A stretch of 64,000 nucleotides of DNA, from assembly GCA_026936335.1 (NCBI GenBank), contig JAPMXV010000045.1:124001-188000 (forward strand), given 5' to 3'. Positions 52,501-61,455 of the stretch are shown here, piece after piece. A program made the translations under genes and the position numbers. The notes under the pieces are model-generated. The model saw nothing but the letters and a program-made list of their open reading frames with translations, was not told where the DNA came from and searched no databases. The DNA comes from Mantamonas sphyraenae. Taxonomy: Eukaryota; CRuMs; Mantamonadidae. Within the stretch, counting starts at the first letter, position 1. Each line of letters starts with the position of its first letter.

Positions 52501-55211
52501 CCCCGTGGGCGTTGGCCGCCAAGGCTGTGGCATGGGTCCTTGCACTGGGCGTGCTCCTGGTCGCCCTTGTGCGTCTGGTGTGGATTCGCCCACGCACCGA
52601 TCGCGATTGGCGTGTGGCTCGCTTGCTCACCCTGGCCTCGGTGCTGGCCATCCAATTGCTGCTCTTTGTGGTGCCGCCCCTGTTCTACGCCCTCAAGGAC
52701 AGCATTGTCATCCACGTGCAGCCAGGCCCAGGCCATTTCATTCTCGGCTCCCAGCGCGTGCGTCACGTCCTCGACGAAGTGCTGGGCTGGGGCTTTACGG
52801 GCGTCTCACTCACCTACCTCAGCAACCTCTTTGTGTTTCTGGCCTGGGCCATGCCAGCGGGCATTTACGTCGCCTCTGTGTACTTTCTGGCCGGCGACAC
52901 CCCGTCCGAGTGGCCCTCGTACGCCCAACGTGCCTCTGTGCTGCGTCGCATGCGCTTTGTCATTGTCCTCTCCCATCTCGTGGGGCCTGTCAGCTGTACG
53001 CTGCCGGTCATCATCCTGTACCAATCGTTTGGCGTGGATCTGGCTTGGATTCTCACCTGGACCGCAGGTTGGGCCATCCCGTTTGTGTTTTACGCCCATT
53101 TGCGCTATCTGTGTGAGCGTGCGGTGGCATGCACCACGTTGCCGGAGGGCGATGCGCAGGATGAGGAGTTGCGTTCCATTCGCAACATGTGTCTCATCAA
53201 CCTCATGCTGTACTTTGAGGTGTACGCCGTGGCTACGGGACTGATCATGCATGGCGAACACACACACAGCGTGGACGTCTCATTCTTGCTGACTCTACAG
53301 ATCAGCGTTTTCGTCACCACCACCATGCTGGCCAGTCTCACCCTCGACCACGCACGCAAGCGACCCGAAGACAAGCCCACACGTATGACCATGCGTGTGC
53401 CAGGCAGCCATACCCTGTACCAATCCATGGAATTCGACGACGACAACGACGACGACGATGGGTACGGCAAGGCGAACGCCGATGGGCCACTGTCCGCCAA
53501 ATACGGGCCACCGCTCACCGCAACCACCGGCGACGACGATGGCAGCAGTGACAGCGATGGCAACGGACACGTGGAGGAGGAGGAGGACGAAGACGAGGAC
53601 GCGGACGGACGCGTAGGCGGAGAAGAGGAGGAGGACGACCTCACATACGACTTTGCCTCGTCCACGGGATCGATCAACAGCAGCAGCAGCAGCAGCGGAC
53701 ACGTGCCCGGGTACGGACGGGCGACCATGACAGACAGGGATCGGGAGCGCGGAGTGGACACACAGCCACTGTTGAGTGGCAACGCAAGCGTGGTGAGTGG
53801 AAGCAGCGCAGGAAGCGGGGGCAGTGGAGGAAGGTCGCACAAGGGCAGGCGTGGACGACGCGGATCGGTGGGATCGCACACGTCGGAAAGCAGCGCCAGC
53901 AGTGCGTCGACGGATTCGACAGCATACTCGATCAGCGAACCGATCACGGCCCGACGTGCAGCACGTATGCGACGCAAGCTGCGGGAGGTGGAAGAAGAAC
54001 AGGAACGGATGCAAATGACGCAGTTTGGTGCGTCGTTTGTGCGTCTGTGGCACTTTGTCAGCGAGAAGCACGAACGTGCCGATCCAGAAACGTACGGTGA
54101 GCGCGTGCACTTTCGTAGGCTGTTCTTGATCATTGGACTGGTCTTTTACGGCTACCTGACTTTCCACGAGGTGGAAATTGTGAACAGCATAAGCGTAAAG
54201 GAGCAGGTGAAGCAGTGGCTGGCCACGAGTGGGATTGGGCTGACGTGGCCTGATGACGGCCACGGGGGAACCATCTTTGACGAGGCGTTTGAGTTGTACG
54301 GCCAAGCACGTGACACGGCCACAACACTGATGGTTGTATCGTGGTGCCTGTTGTGTCTGTCGCTGTTGATGGATGTGGCATGGCGTGTGAAGCGAGGCCT
54401 GCGTTTCTCACGCATGTTTGCCTACGCAGGCGTGTGCTGCCTGTACCTGGCTGTGCTGGCACCAGCCATGCCCAACTACTTGCGAGCCACTCACGTGGAC
54501 CAGATTGTGCCTGCGTGTGCACCCAAGTTTGACGCCATGATTCAGCTCATTGCAGGAGACATGGTGGGCATCTTCTGTTCCGCCTTCTTTGCTCTCCAGC
54601 TTCTCCCTTTGCTGTTGGCCCTGACGCCCAGTCTCGTGCGTGCTTCGTCGCTCATTCTGCTCGAGCAGGCCGGACTGCCGCAACGCTATCTGATTCTCGG
54701 GGAACAGGTGACTCAGGAGCGCAGCGGGCGATACCAGCGCCGCAAGAAGCATTGGTACAGCTTCCTGTTGGATGAGGACATCAAACACGAGCTCATCTAC
54801 CAGGAGGACGACGCAATCCGGGAAAAGATGAACAGCGTGCGCTGGGTGTTTCTGTTTGCCTCTGTGCTGACTCTGCTGGTCACCTGTCTGTCGCTGACGA
54901 TTGTCAACCAGCTGTTCCCGGACAAGGTGGTGGGATCCATGATTGCCCTGTTCTGGACCCTGCCCTTTGCCTGTGCTTCGCTGATCTTTGTGGCACGATC
55001 GCAAAAGGCCCTCTCCTACGCCTACCTCGCCTTTCTCTGGACCTACTGCATCCCCTTGCTGGTCATCATTTTCTACGAGGCAGCCAAGCATGGGCAAACC
55101 CATTGGGTGATCAACCAGCTCAAGTCGTTCAGCTTCTGGGCTGAGGCGCTTGCTGAGTGGTGTTTGGCCAATGTGGTGTTGGCGGATGTGTTGTACAGCG
55201 AATTGTTGTGA
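49533..55211 (+). CDS. BPI/TULIP-like ectodomain fused to ~17-span membrane protein
   Basis: Single exon, 1,892 residues. I start at 49533 because MHRAHCPSSRVALYISFGVM plus LLLCMQ makes a signal peptide; the frame upstream belongs to the antisense gene. The next ~450 residues have many N-glycosylation sites and end in a BPI/LBP-like pattern (VVIDTILKDLIDDFVPVLND, WMAGHPFLMPEKIAKYM, NPQVEL, HGYVQLDTYC). BPI-fold proteins bind lipids. A Cys-rich region (51000-52000) and a Pro hinge precede the first membrane span at LYIVLGVGLLVMSVLLY. About ten spans follow, then an acidic/Ser cytosolic loop (53400-54030), then seven more spans to the end. I know no named family with this layout; a lipid receptor or transporter is conceivable. 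Confidence 0.78.
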   Translation: MHRAHCPSSRVALYISFGVMLLLCMQGPLVGVQGSQSAGAGAFAGATAFVTQQAMDQAPTQYAGVIQSLVAQMQAEPWPNVHDNGHGCHVEWSVTGSKAVKTISINPGTLKATIVAGGVQVNAVVHVVSRMPAFLRPCKRFIFCFCKTLCDGEVTVTADVATQITFYMTLQKNGSILVTSKSALTYPTQPQIAGCSHPTGIMSWFVSWKDIVNDIAQQVQAAAVGQLNQNFNVPQTFSPYSDVFITYTPTGISIAPSQHILLPTHTLVQAQVMRAGKHVNLTYVDTSAADAAMLPPTTWNTTSHPDALYLLTGLRISSTMMTALMWAGDVTGAFQYDHQTRVLDAHLQFGLGFAPPDVIVPSNSHLNFSIGHGYINATCANVGAVYGHVLLDFFFFHLTGGGAVKATYNKSNHDPGFVLSVLGFDTNTVNMTLKAPRIPLPTVVIDTILKDLIDDFVPVLNDWMAGHPFLMPEKIAKYMPNPQVELENQPGCCNGTHGYVQLDTYCKCGGGNSALHWAPCNFKCTAQDGSVVQPPNPAQSAAAALVQAPSWETMWEAMWTPTMATTEGSHSGTGAYSAVSYDGLFVSIFDSIVSESATNTQCSLFHVGDTMAMVYLPATGGACMPIDPQVGHEDNYTLYYSLTTDGAGQVSHAALMCFNPDCSGACALPPGSVYQAGLCYHSSDSQLSFVLQPGAAGNPCVGGAGQAATRSLLFGRYLNTATCGFNTTSPKPAMVTNLTNIHPPDSSHCQPVGNPDQDSAKPSLYVNVQYNATTELFNVQLWCDPGCSTCRMNLMGMREATCFQTGADAAAVLSRGSSVPSCASLVPPPPPTPINPPVPPHPTDLRWLYIVLGVGLLVMSVLLYRNPRSHAACDGILHIIGVALSASVLSVRHHVVRTWQATRTWFRESIGWARGPLAPSKLEHSQIRRMMLVVVALGALLVLWYLRNPFELFENSLSQQLGLPISNSDTPPTQGNSTVVLDHSVHDFYAPWALAAKAVAWVLALGVLLVALVRLVWIRPRTDRDWRVARLLTLASVLAIQLLLFVVPPLFYALKDSIVIHVQPGPGHFILGSQRVRHVLDEVLGWGFTGVSLTYLSNLFVFLAWAMPAGIYVASVYFLAGDTPSEWPSYAQRASVLRRMRFVIVLSHLVGPVSCTLPVIILYQSFGVDLAWILTWTAGWAIPFVFYAHLRYLCERAVACTTLPEGDAQDEELRSIRNMCLINLMLYFEVYAVATGLIMHGEHTHSVDVSFLLTLQISVFVTTTMLASLTLDHARKRPEDKPTRMTMRVPGSHTLYQSMEFDDDNDDDDGYGKANADGPLSAKYGPPLTATTGDDDGSSDSDGNGHVEEEEDEDEDADGRVGGEEEEDDLTYDFASSTGSINSSSSSSGHVPGYGRATMTDRDRERGVDTQPLLSGNASVVSGSSAGSGGSGGRSHKGRRGRRGSVGSHTSESSASSASTDSTAYSISEPITARRAARMRRKLREVEEEQERMQMTQFGASFVRLWHFVSEKHERADPETYGERVHFRRLFLIIGLVFYGYLTFHEVEIVNSISVKEQVKQWLATSGIGLTWPDDGHGGTIFDEAFELYGQARDTATTLMVVSWCLLCLSLLMDVAWRVKRGLRFSRMFAYAGVCCLYLAVLAPAMPNYLRATHVDQIVPACAPKFDAMIQLIAGDMVGIFCSAFFALQLLPLLLALTPSLVRASSLILLEQAGLPQRYLILGEQVTQERSGRYQRRKKHWYSFLLDEDIKHELIYQEDDAIREKMNSVRWVFLFASVLTLLVTCLSLTIVNQLFPDKVVGSMIALFWTLPFACASLIFVARSQKALSYAYLAFLWTYCIPLLVIIFYEAAKHGQTHWVINQLKSFSFWAEALAEWCLANVVLADVLYSELL

Positions 55212-55235
55212 TTCATTCGTTGAGTGTGGAGCGGT

Positions 55236-55432
55236 GATGTGTCCAGTGATCAGTGCATCATCGGAAGAATGGAGACTCCTTCATTCAAACTGTTCCCCAT
55301 CCATCACCATTTCAACTTTCTCTTCATGTCACACACACCAACGCGTTCCGGCTCACGTGCATTTATATCGCACTGTGAGACACACGCACACATGCGCCAC
55401 GGTTCGTTCATGGGCATGTCGACGTGGTTGTG
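55236..55432 (+). repeat. Left arm of long inverted repeat
   Basis: Starts GATGTGTCCAGTGATCAGTG and pairs with 55754-55923 in inverse orientation. Identity is near perfect over the first ~75 bp and the last ~40 bp, with one ~14-bp insertion and a diverged ~20-bp patch between. It begins 25 bp after the stop of the BPI-like gene. Confidence 0.88.
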
Positions 55433-55753
55433 ACCTGAGCTTGTGCTTCCTTCTTGCAACATGTGAACACGTGCCTCCTCCTTTCCTCAGCTGCTTCTCC
55501 CCCTCCTCTCAAAACCCATCGTCACACCATCATCGTCCTCCGTCACACCCTCTCCTCCCGCATCCAGCAGCCGTGCCTTCAGATCGTCCTTCTTCCCGGC
55601 TTGCTTCCCTCGCTTCCCTCGCATGCTCTTCATCGACACCATCTCCTCATCAAGTCCTCCCAGCAGTGCAGAACCAATGCTGCTGTCCCGTGCACGCTGC
55701 ACCCACCGCGAGTTCTCTTCCTCCAACACTCCTCCCACGTTCGCTACCACCGC
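55433..55753. other. Spacer between inverted-repeat arms
   Basis: 321 bp, C/T-rich on the plus strand. The minus strand carries an open frame (about 55762-55487) without an ATG start, reading through the inner edge of the right arm and ending in basic and acidic patches (SMRGKRGKQAGKKDDLKARLLDAG). It might be the last exon of a lost gene carried between the arms. No transposase motif. Confidence 0.5.
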
Positions 55754-55923
55754 CACAACCACGTCGACATGCCCATGAACGAACCGTGGCGCATGTATGC
55801 GTGCGTCTCACGTGCTGCACGTCGGAACTCGTTGGTGTGTGTGACATGAAGGTGATGGATGGGGAACAGTTTGAATGAACGAGTTTCCATTCTTCCGATG
55901 ATGCACTGATCACTGGACACATC
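55754..55923 (-). repeat. Right arm of long inverted repeat
   Basis: Inverse copy of 55236-55432. Its outer end touches the stop codon (55923-55925) of the minus-strand UBZ-like gene, so the arm may form that gene's 3' UTR and could fold with the left arm if transcription reads through. Confidence 0.88.
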
Positions 55924-57760
55924 TACACTGGATCATTGTCTTCCTTGCGGTTGGTAGTGCCCGGTTCGAGACCGCACAGAACATCCTGGAGGTTGTTGAG
56001 CACCTCTGGCGAACGTACCCTGGCCTCGAGGATGGATCCCATGCGCACGGCGAGTAGGAGAGCAAAATTTTCCGCCTGCATCTCCTCTGCGTTGTACACG
56101 AGGTTTGTGTTCATGCCACATTGGAGAGCAAAGTCTGTGCGCGGGAGCTGGCGGCGAGGGAGCACATACAGGTGCTTCTTAAGGTCTTCCACTTCGCGAA
56201 CTCCCTCCTGGTGGATAGTGATGCCCTGGCAGGCCGAGGCGTGAAGCATGAGCGAGGTGCCTTCGGTAAAGCTCTGTGCACACATGGGACACTGGAAGCC
56301 GGAGCCGCCACCGCCGCCTTGTTCGATCAGCTTGATTTCGTTGTCCGAGCGAGTGGCCAGATGCCATCGACCCGTTTCTGGATCCTGTTCGACCATGTAA
56401 AAGTCGAGTTGGATGTAGGGAGGCAGGCGGACGTAGTCTGCGCCGTAGGTTGCCGGAGAAAACTTGGGCAGCTTGGAATGGACAAGAGGCACAAAGGCAC
56501 GACGAGTGGCAAACTCCTCGAGGGCGCCCATACGATGGACGGGCACAGCATAGTCTGCAGTGACGGCATGCATGGGGTCGTCGTCGTCTTCGTCGATGGG
56601 TAGATTGATGAGTTCGGCGAGGTCGCGTGTCATGTTCAGGTGAATGCAATGGTGCATGTCGACGGCGTCCGGGGTATGGATTTGCAGGTGGCGCATGGAG
56701 TCGGGCAGATGGACAGGGGAGCCTGTGCTACGGTAGCCAATCTGAGCGTAGATTGTGTCGCGAGCCTGCTGGTCGAGCGAGCGTGTGATGACGTGAAAGA
56801 GGTGGTGAGACATGAGACCCATGAAACGGTTGCACATGATGGTGGAGTTCCAGCTCATGAGCTTGACGGGAAACACCATCACGTTTGCGTGGAGGTTGTA
56901 CGCGGTGCTGCCCTCCTCCAAGCCAGAGGACTTGAGCATCAGCACCTGGGCGGGCAGGTTGCCAAACATGTGCTTGGGCCCACTGTCCGCAATGAGGGAC
57001 TTGAGCACGTCGCCGAGCATCAAAGCAAAGTTCATGACCTGCATTGCGTCCTGGTCGGTCCACTCCTGGGCCTGATCACGACGGTGTTCCAGGTACTGGT
57101 CGATCGAGGCGCTGTCGCCTGCACAGTAGGTGGGTCACCCAACGTCACGGGGTCAGCCAAGCGGTGTGTGGAGACGGGCTGAACGGAGCAGGCAACGCGT
57201 GTGCTGTGGACGGGGAATTCGGCAAAGTGTGTGTGGGCAAAAAGGCCAAAAAGGAGAGGCGTACCTTGTGGGTTGCACTTGCCAATGCGCTCAAACTCTG
57301 TGGTGCGCTCTGTGTATGGATCTGTGGCGCCGAGGATGCGTGCAGCCTTGTCCTGGGTGCACAGGACGAGTGCGCAGCCGTCAACGAGCTCAATGTCCAG
57401 CACCTGGTCTTGGGCGTCTGCAGAAAGGACCTCAAAGTCGACCTTTGCGTCGTTGTCGACGACGACGGTGTGTTGGATGGATTGGCCCGTGAGTTTGTGG
57501 TTACCCATGGGCGATGGACCCGGGTTTGGGTGTTTGTCATCGTCGTCCTGGTCCTGTCGCTTCTGGGGCTCCTTGCTCTGTGCCTTGGCCGGTTTCGGAT
57601 ACGTCTGATTGGGCCCGTGGTGCTTGACAAGCGACTGGCTGACGGCGTACTCGTCTGCCACCTGCTCCTGGACGGTGTGCTGGATGCCGTGTTCATCCAC
57701 CGCAATGGCCTGCACGTCGCCCGATCGGACGTTGAGTTCGTGGACGATACCAGAGGACAT
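55923..57760 (-). CDS. Unknown protein with UBZ-like zinc finger
   Basis: Exons 57760-57265 and 57118-55923 (145-bp intron, GTACGC...TGTGCAG) join as CNPQGDSASIDQYLEHRR in phase, about 563 residues. The only recognisable element is a single zinc-finger-like motif FQCPMCAQSFTEGTSLMLHA then SACQG (C-x2-C...H-x3-C), resembling ubiquitin-binding UBZ fingers of CALCOCO/TAX1BP1 type. N-terminal residues form a possible beta domain (VHELNVRSGDVQAIAVDEHG, VDFEVLSADAQDQVLDIELVDG), and a helical His/Met-rich middle (NSTIMCNRFMGLMSHHLFHV) follows. Start chosen at the ATG 57760. No membrane segments. Role unknown; a ubiquitin-linked adaptor is a guess. Confidence 0.62.
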
Positions 57761-58041
57761 GGGATGGATGGGATGGCGCCGCCGCCAGGTGTGGGAAGGA
57801 CGATGAAAAGAATGAGGAGCATGCGCGGTGGTGGGGCCGGAAGAGCGAAGGAGGTGGGGATGCTTGGAGTGTGTGCGCAGCGACGGCGCCGGGTGAGGCA
57901 AGAACTTATCGGTGCGTGTGTTGTGTGAGAGAGATCATCCGGTGGATAGGCGATGGTAGAGAGAGGGCATGCTGACACGGGTTGGCTGGGGATGTGTGGA
58001 ACGGGGGAAAACAGGCTAGCACAGCAAGGAGACAACCCACC
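57761..58041. promoter_or_regulatory. Divergent promoter region, UBZ-like gene and EFHC1/Rib72
   Basis: 281 bp between the start codons. Moderately G-rich on the plus strand with repeated GTGTGTG and GAGAGA pieces. No TATA. It presumably drives an axonemal gene on one side. Confidence 0.35.
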
Positions 58042-60303
58042 ATGTTTGGCGCAGGAGCAGCTGTGAGTTTTTGCAACGTTCACCTTGACGGCAGGGCGTG
58101 GGATAGGGCAGGGAGAGACACTGACACAAAGAGGGACCACCACGGACTGCATTGGGGCCATGTGGATGGTATGACTATTGCGTGTGGGTGCGGGGATGGA
58201 TATGTACTGCGTGCGGGGCGGAAACGCAGTACACGCACGGCCAAGGAAGCCAATCGCCGCGCAGGCAGACGCTGCGCTTTGTCAACGGCTATGCCATCGA
58301 AACACCGCAGGTGGACCTTTCGCTGCTGGACGAAGATGAGGACCAGGACCTGGTGGTGGATCCGTCGCTGACGTATGGTAGCCACCACCAGAGGGAAATC
58401 AGTGTTCGGGATCTGCAGCCGCCTGCCAAAGAGGTGTCGCTGAAGCCCAACCAACTGGCACCGTCGCTTGGAGAGAGCATCCGCAAGACCACCGGAAAGG
58501 ATTTGGACCACAACGTCCTCTCCTACAACGCCTACTTCACCGAACAGGTGTACGAGAGCGCGGAGGAGGACGAGCGCGTGCGTTGCGTCCTGATTCTCTA
58601 CTACCTCGAGGACGACACGCTGATGATTTACGAGAAGCGCATCGAGAACAGGTACGTGACAAGGGCGCAGCACACAGAGGCGTTGGTGGTGCAAGGATGC
58701 ACGTGCTGCACTCGCGTCGTGGGCTGCCGGGAAACAGGCCCGCGTGCGATGCTAGCCGTTGTGGAAAAGGCCGCTTTCCTCTCCCCGCTTTTCGCGTCGA
58801 ACCGTTTGGACTGACACACACGAGGGGACACACGCACACGCACGCGCACACACACACACACACACATGTGTGTGTGTACACCTTTGCACACCAAACGTGC
58901 GCGTTCCATCTCCATCCATTTGTGGCTGGCACAGCGGCATTCCGCAGGGAGTGTTGCTGAAGCGGCAGCCGGTGAAGAAGGCCGGGTCGCAGCGGGCGTA
59001 CGTGACGTTCAAGGATCTGCTGGTGGGCGAGACGGTGAACATTTACGGGATTGAGTACACGATCTACGACGCAGACACGTTTACACGCAACTATGTGGCG
59101 CAGAAGGGCGTGGAGCTGGCAGAGGCCGGCGAGGCGCCGCAGGACGTGTACACAGAGAAGCGCAACATTGTGGAGCACAGCAAGCGTATCTCGTACGCCA
59201 AACCCGGGCGGGACCAGCTGAAGAAGTTCCTGGCCAACGACCGCAAGGTGCTGCGTTTCTATTGCGTGTGGGACGACACGCAGTCGCTGTTTGGCGAGCG
59301 ACGCAAGTTCAGCGTGCACTACTTCCTGGTGGACGACACCGTGGAGGTGAAGGAGATGTACCAAAGCAACAGCGGGCGCGAGCCGTTCCCGCAGTTCATG
59401 AAGCGGCAGCGGCTGGTCAAGTCCATGCGCAACCTGAGCGATCTCGAGGGCGAGGACATCTACGTGGCCGAGGACTTTGTGGTGGGCGACACCATCCGTG
59501 TGCTGGGCCGCGAGTTTCTCATCTACGACTGCGACTCGTACACGCGTCAGCACATGCGCGAGGCATACGGCATCGAGGAGCCCGAGGCCATCGACGTGGA
59601 CCAGGACGACGACGAGGCACAGGGAAGCTCGTCGTCGAAGCAACCGGAAAAGAAGTTTGAGGGCAGCGACGTGTTCCTGGGCTCAGTGGCCAACCTGGAC
59701 GACAAGGCGCCCAAGAAGAACTTTGCCACAATCATGAAGAACGACGGGAAGATTCTGCGCTTTGGCGCACGCATGATCTCGACGAAGCCCGTGGACCAGG
59801 AGCGCCGCTTTGTGATTTCGTTCTACCTGGTCGACGACACGGTGGGCATCTTTGAGACGCCGCAACGCAACTCGGGCATTGTGGGCGGCAACTTTCTGAA
59901 GAAGATGAACCTGCGCAACGCCGAGACGGGCGACTACTTTGCGGCCACAGACTTTTACGTCGGCGCCCAGGTGCTGATGAACAACTACCGCTTCCTGATC
60001 ACCGATGCCGACGAGTATGCACTGAACTTTATGGAGCTCAACGCAGAGGCCTTTCCCATGTCCGACCTGGCTGCTCTCGTCGAGCGTCTGCAGTACGCCG
60101 TGCACGCCCAAGGCATCGACGTGGCACAGCTGTTTGCCGAACTGGACGTCGACGGATCGGGCAAGCTGTCCCTGGACGAGCTTGTGGATCCGCTCGAGGC
60201 CCACTTTGGCCTCACCAAGCAGGAGGTGCTCACTCTGGTGCGTCGCTACGACTTTGATGGCGACGAGTGTTTGGCCTACGAGGAGCTGCTGGCGTTGCTG
60301 TGA
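58042..60303 (+). CDS. EFHC1: EFHC1/Rib72 axonemal microtubule inner protein
   Basis: Rib72/EFHC1 lines the inside of axonemal doublet A-tubules. Exon 1 is a 21-bp mini-exon (58042-58062, MFGAGAA), followed by 58230-58651 and 58935-60303; all joins are in phase and give 603 residues, near the usual ~640. Exon 2 contains RRQTLRFVNGYAIETP, the family N-terminal motif. Three DM10 domains are visible: VRCVLILYYLEDDTLMIYE with NSGIPQGVLLKRQ, VLRFYCVWDDTQSLFGERR with VHYFLVDDTVEVKE, and ILRFGARM with ISFYLVDDTVGIFE. The C-terminus carries two EF-hand-like motifs (ELDVDGSGKLSLDELVD; YDFDGDECLAYEEL), the first with a full calcium loop. The intron after exon 2 holds a CA/GT palindrome-like run. Start chosen because the GTGAGT donor directly follows the mini-exon. 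Confidence 0.93.
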
Positions 60304-60375
60304 AGACAGGAGAGACACGGGGGGAAAGGGGAATGAATTTGGGAATGAACTCTGATCGCATCATCATCATCATCA

Positions 60376-61455
60376 TCACGCGCTGTTGCTGCTGCTCTTT
60401 TGCTTTTCGTCGCCGGCGTCACCAGCGCCTTCGGCCTCTTTGCAGAAGGAGACAAAGCCGTCGATGTGTGTGGGCCATGCGTCTTCGTCGTTGTAGTTTG
60501 AAAAGTCGTTGTCGATTTCGCGGACAAAGTCGAGGAAGCAGATCCACAGGTCCTTGTTGACGTTGCGCTTGTACGTGGTTTCGATGTACTCGAGCCATTG
60601 GGGCAAGCGTGCGTAGCGTCCGTCGAGGACGAGTCCCCACAGGTTGCGGGCCATCTCGTTTTCTGCGCGCAGCAGGGACGGGCAGCGGGGTGGCGGGAAA
60701 ACGGTCCATAGGTGAGCTGGAGGGCCTTTTCGCACGGATTCATGGGCACGGAAAGGCACGTACGCAGGCGTTTCTCGTTGCCAATGAGGCCAAACTTGTA
60801 GGCAAAGACGTAAAACTCGCGAAAGGCGGTGTCGCTGGAGCTGATCTCCTCGTTGAGGACATTGAGCTTTGTGGCAAGACTCTTGACAGAGTCGCAGCTG
60901 CAGAATGGATGGTGGCAGGACGGGCAAGCGAGAGGAGCCCGAGCATTTGGGTGTGTTGGCGACGGGCAACCAGGCGCAGAGGCTGTGTCAGCGCGGGAAG
61001 AACTGGAGGAAGAGGGAAAGCGGGGGACCACGCGTGAATCGCGCCTGCAACCACAACGTACCCAATGCGCTTCATGCCAAGGATGAATTCGTCGCGAGAA
61101 AACTGGCTCATCTCTGTGGCCTGGAACTTCCAGGCCATGATGAGGACGCGAATGTCTGTGGGGGCGAGGTCAAGGGCTTCGCAGAGGTCCAGGACGCCCT
61201 GGGCGTACATCATGTCTGCCTCGTTGGGATCTGCGTACTTGTCAAACACTGCCGTGATGTTGTCCTCGTTGACTTTGTCCTGGAACTTGTCCGGGTTGGA
61301 GAAGTACGTGTTGATGGCCTTTTGCAAGTCCCAGCCATCGGCGTGAGATACTGTTCCGCCACGCTTTCGCTGACGTGGGTCATGCCCGTGAAGCTGTCGA
61401 TGTCCTTGTGCTGCTGCTTGGACTTGGAGTTTCCTCCCAGGCCGAACCAGCTCAT
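60376..61455 (-). CDS. DCN1-like cullin neddylation protein (DCUN1D)
   Basis: Scaffold E3 for NEDD8 transfer to cullins. Exons 61455-61062, 60897-60764 and 60662-60376 join in phase apart from one apparent missing C near 61350 (CTCACG read as CTCCACG restores YLHADGWDLQKAINTYF). The N-terminus has a UBA-like part (FTGMTHVSESVAEQYL, then the WDLQKAI helix). The PONY/potentiating neddylation domain follows: FDKYADPNEADMMYAQG, LDLAPTDIRVLIMAWKF, SRDEFILGMKRIG, NLWGLVLDGRYARLPQWLEY, KDLWICFLDFVREIDNDFSNYNDEDAWPTHIDGFVSF. The final WP.. ID.FV is the cullin-binding signature. The first eight codons MSWFGLGG and promoter are duplicated at 62993. Confidence 0.88.

Noticed and set aside
58820-58880. 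CA/GT palindromic run as a structured RNA element
   Set aside because: It is a simple microsatellite inversion (CACACA...TGTGTG) inside an intron and needs no further explanation.
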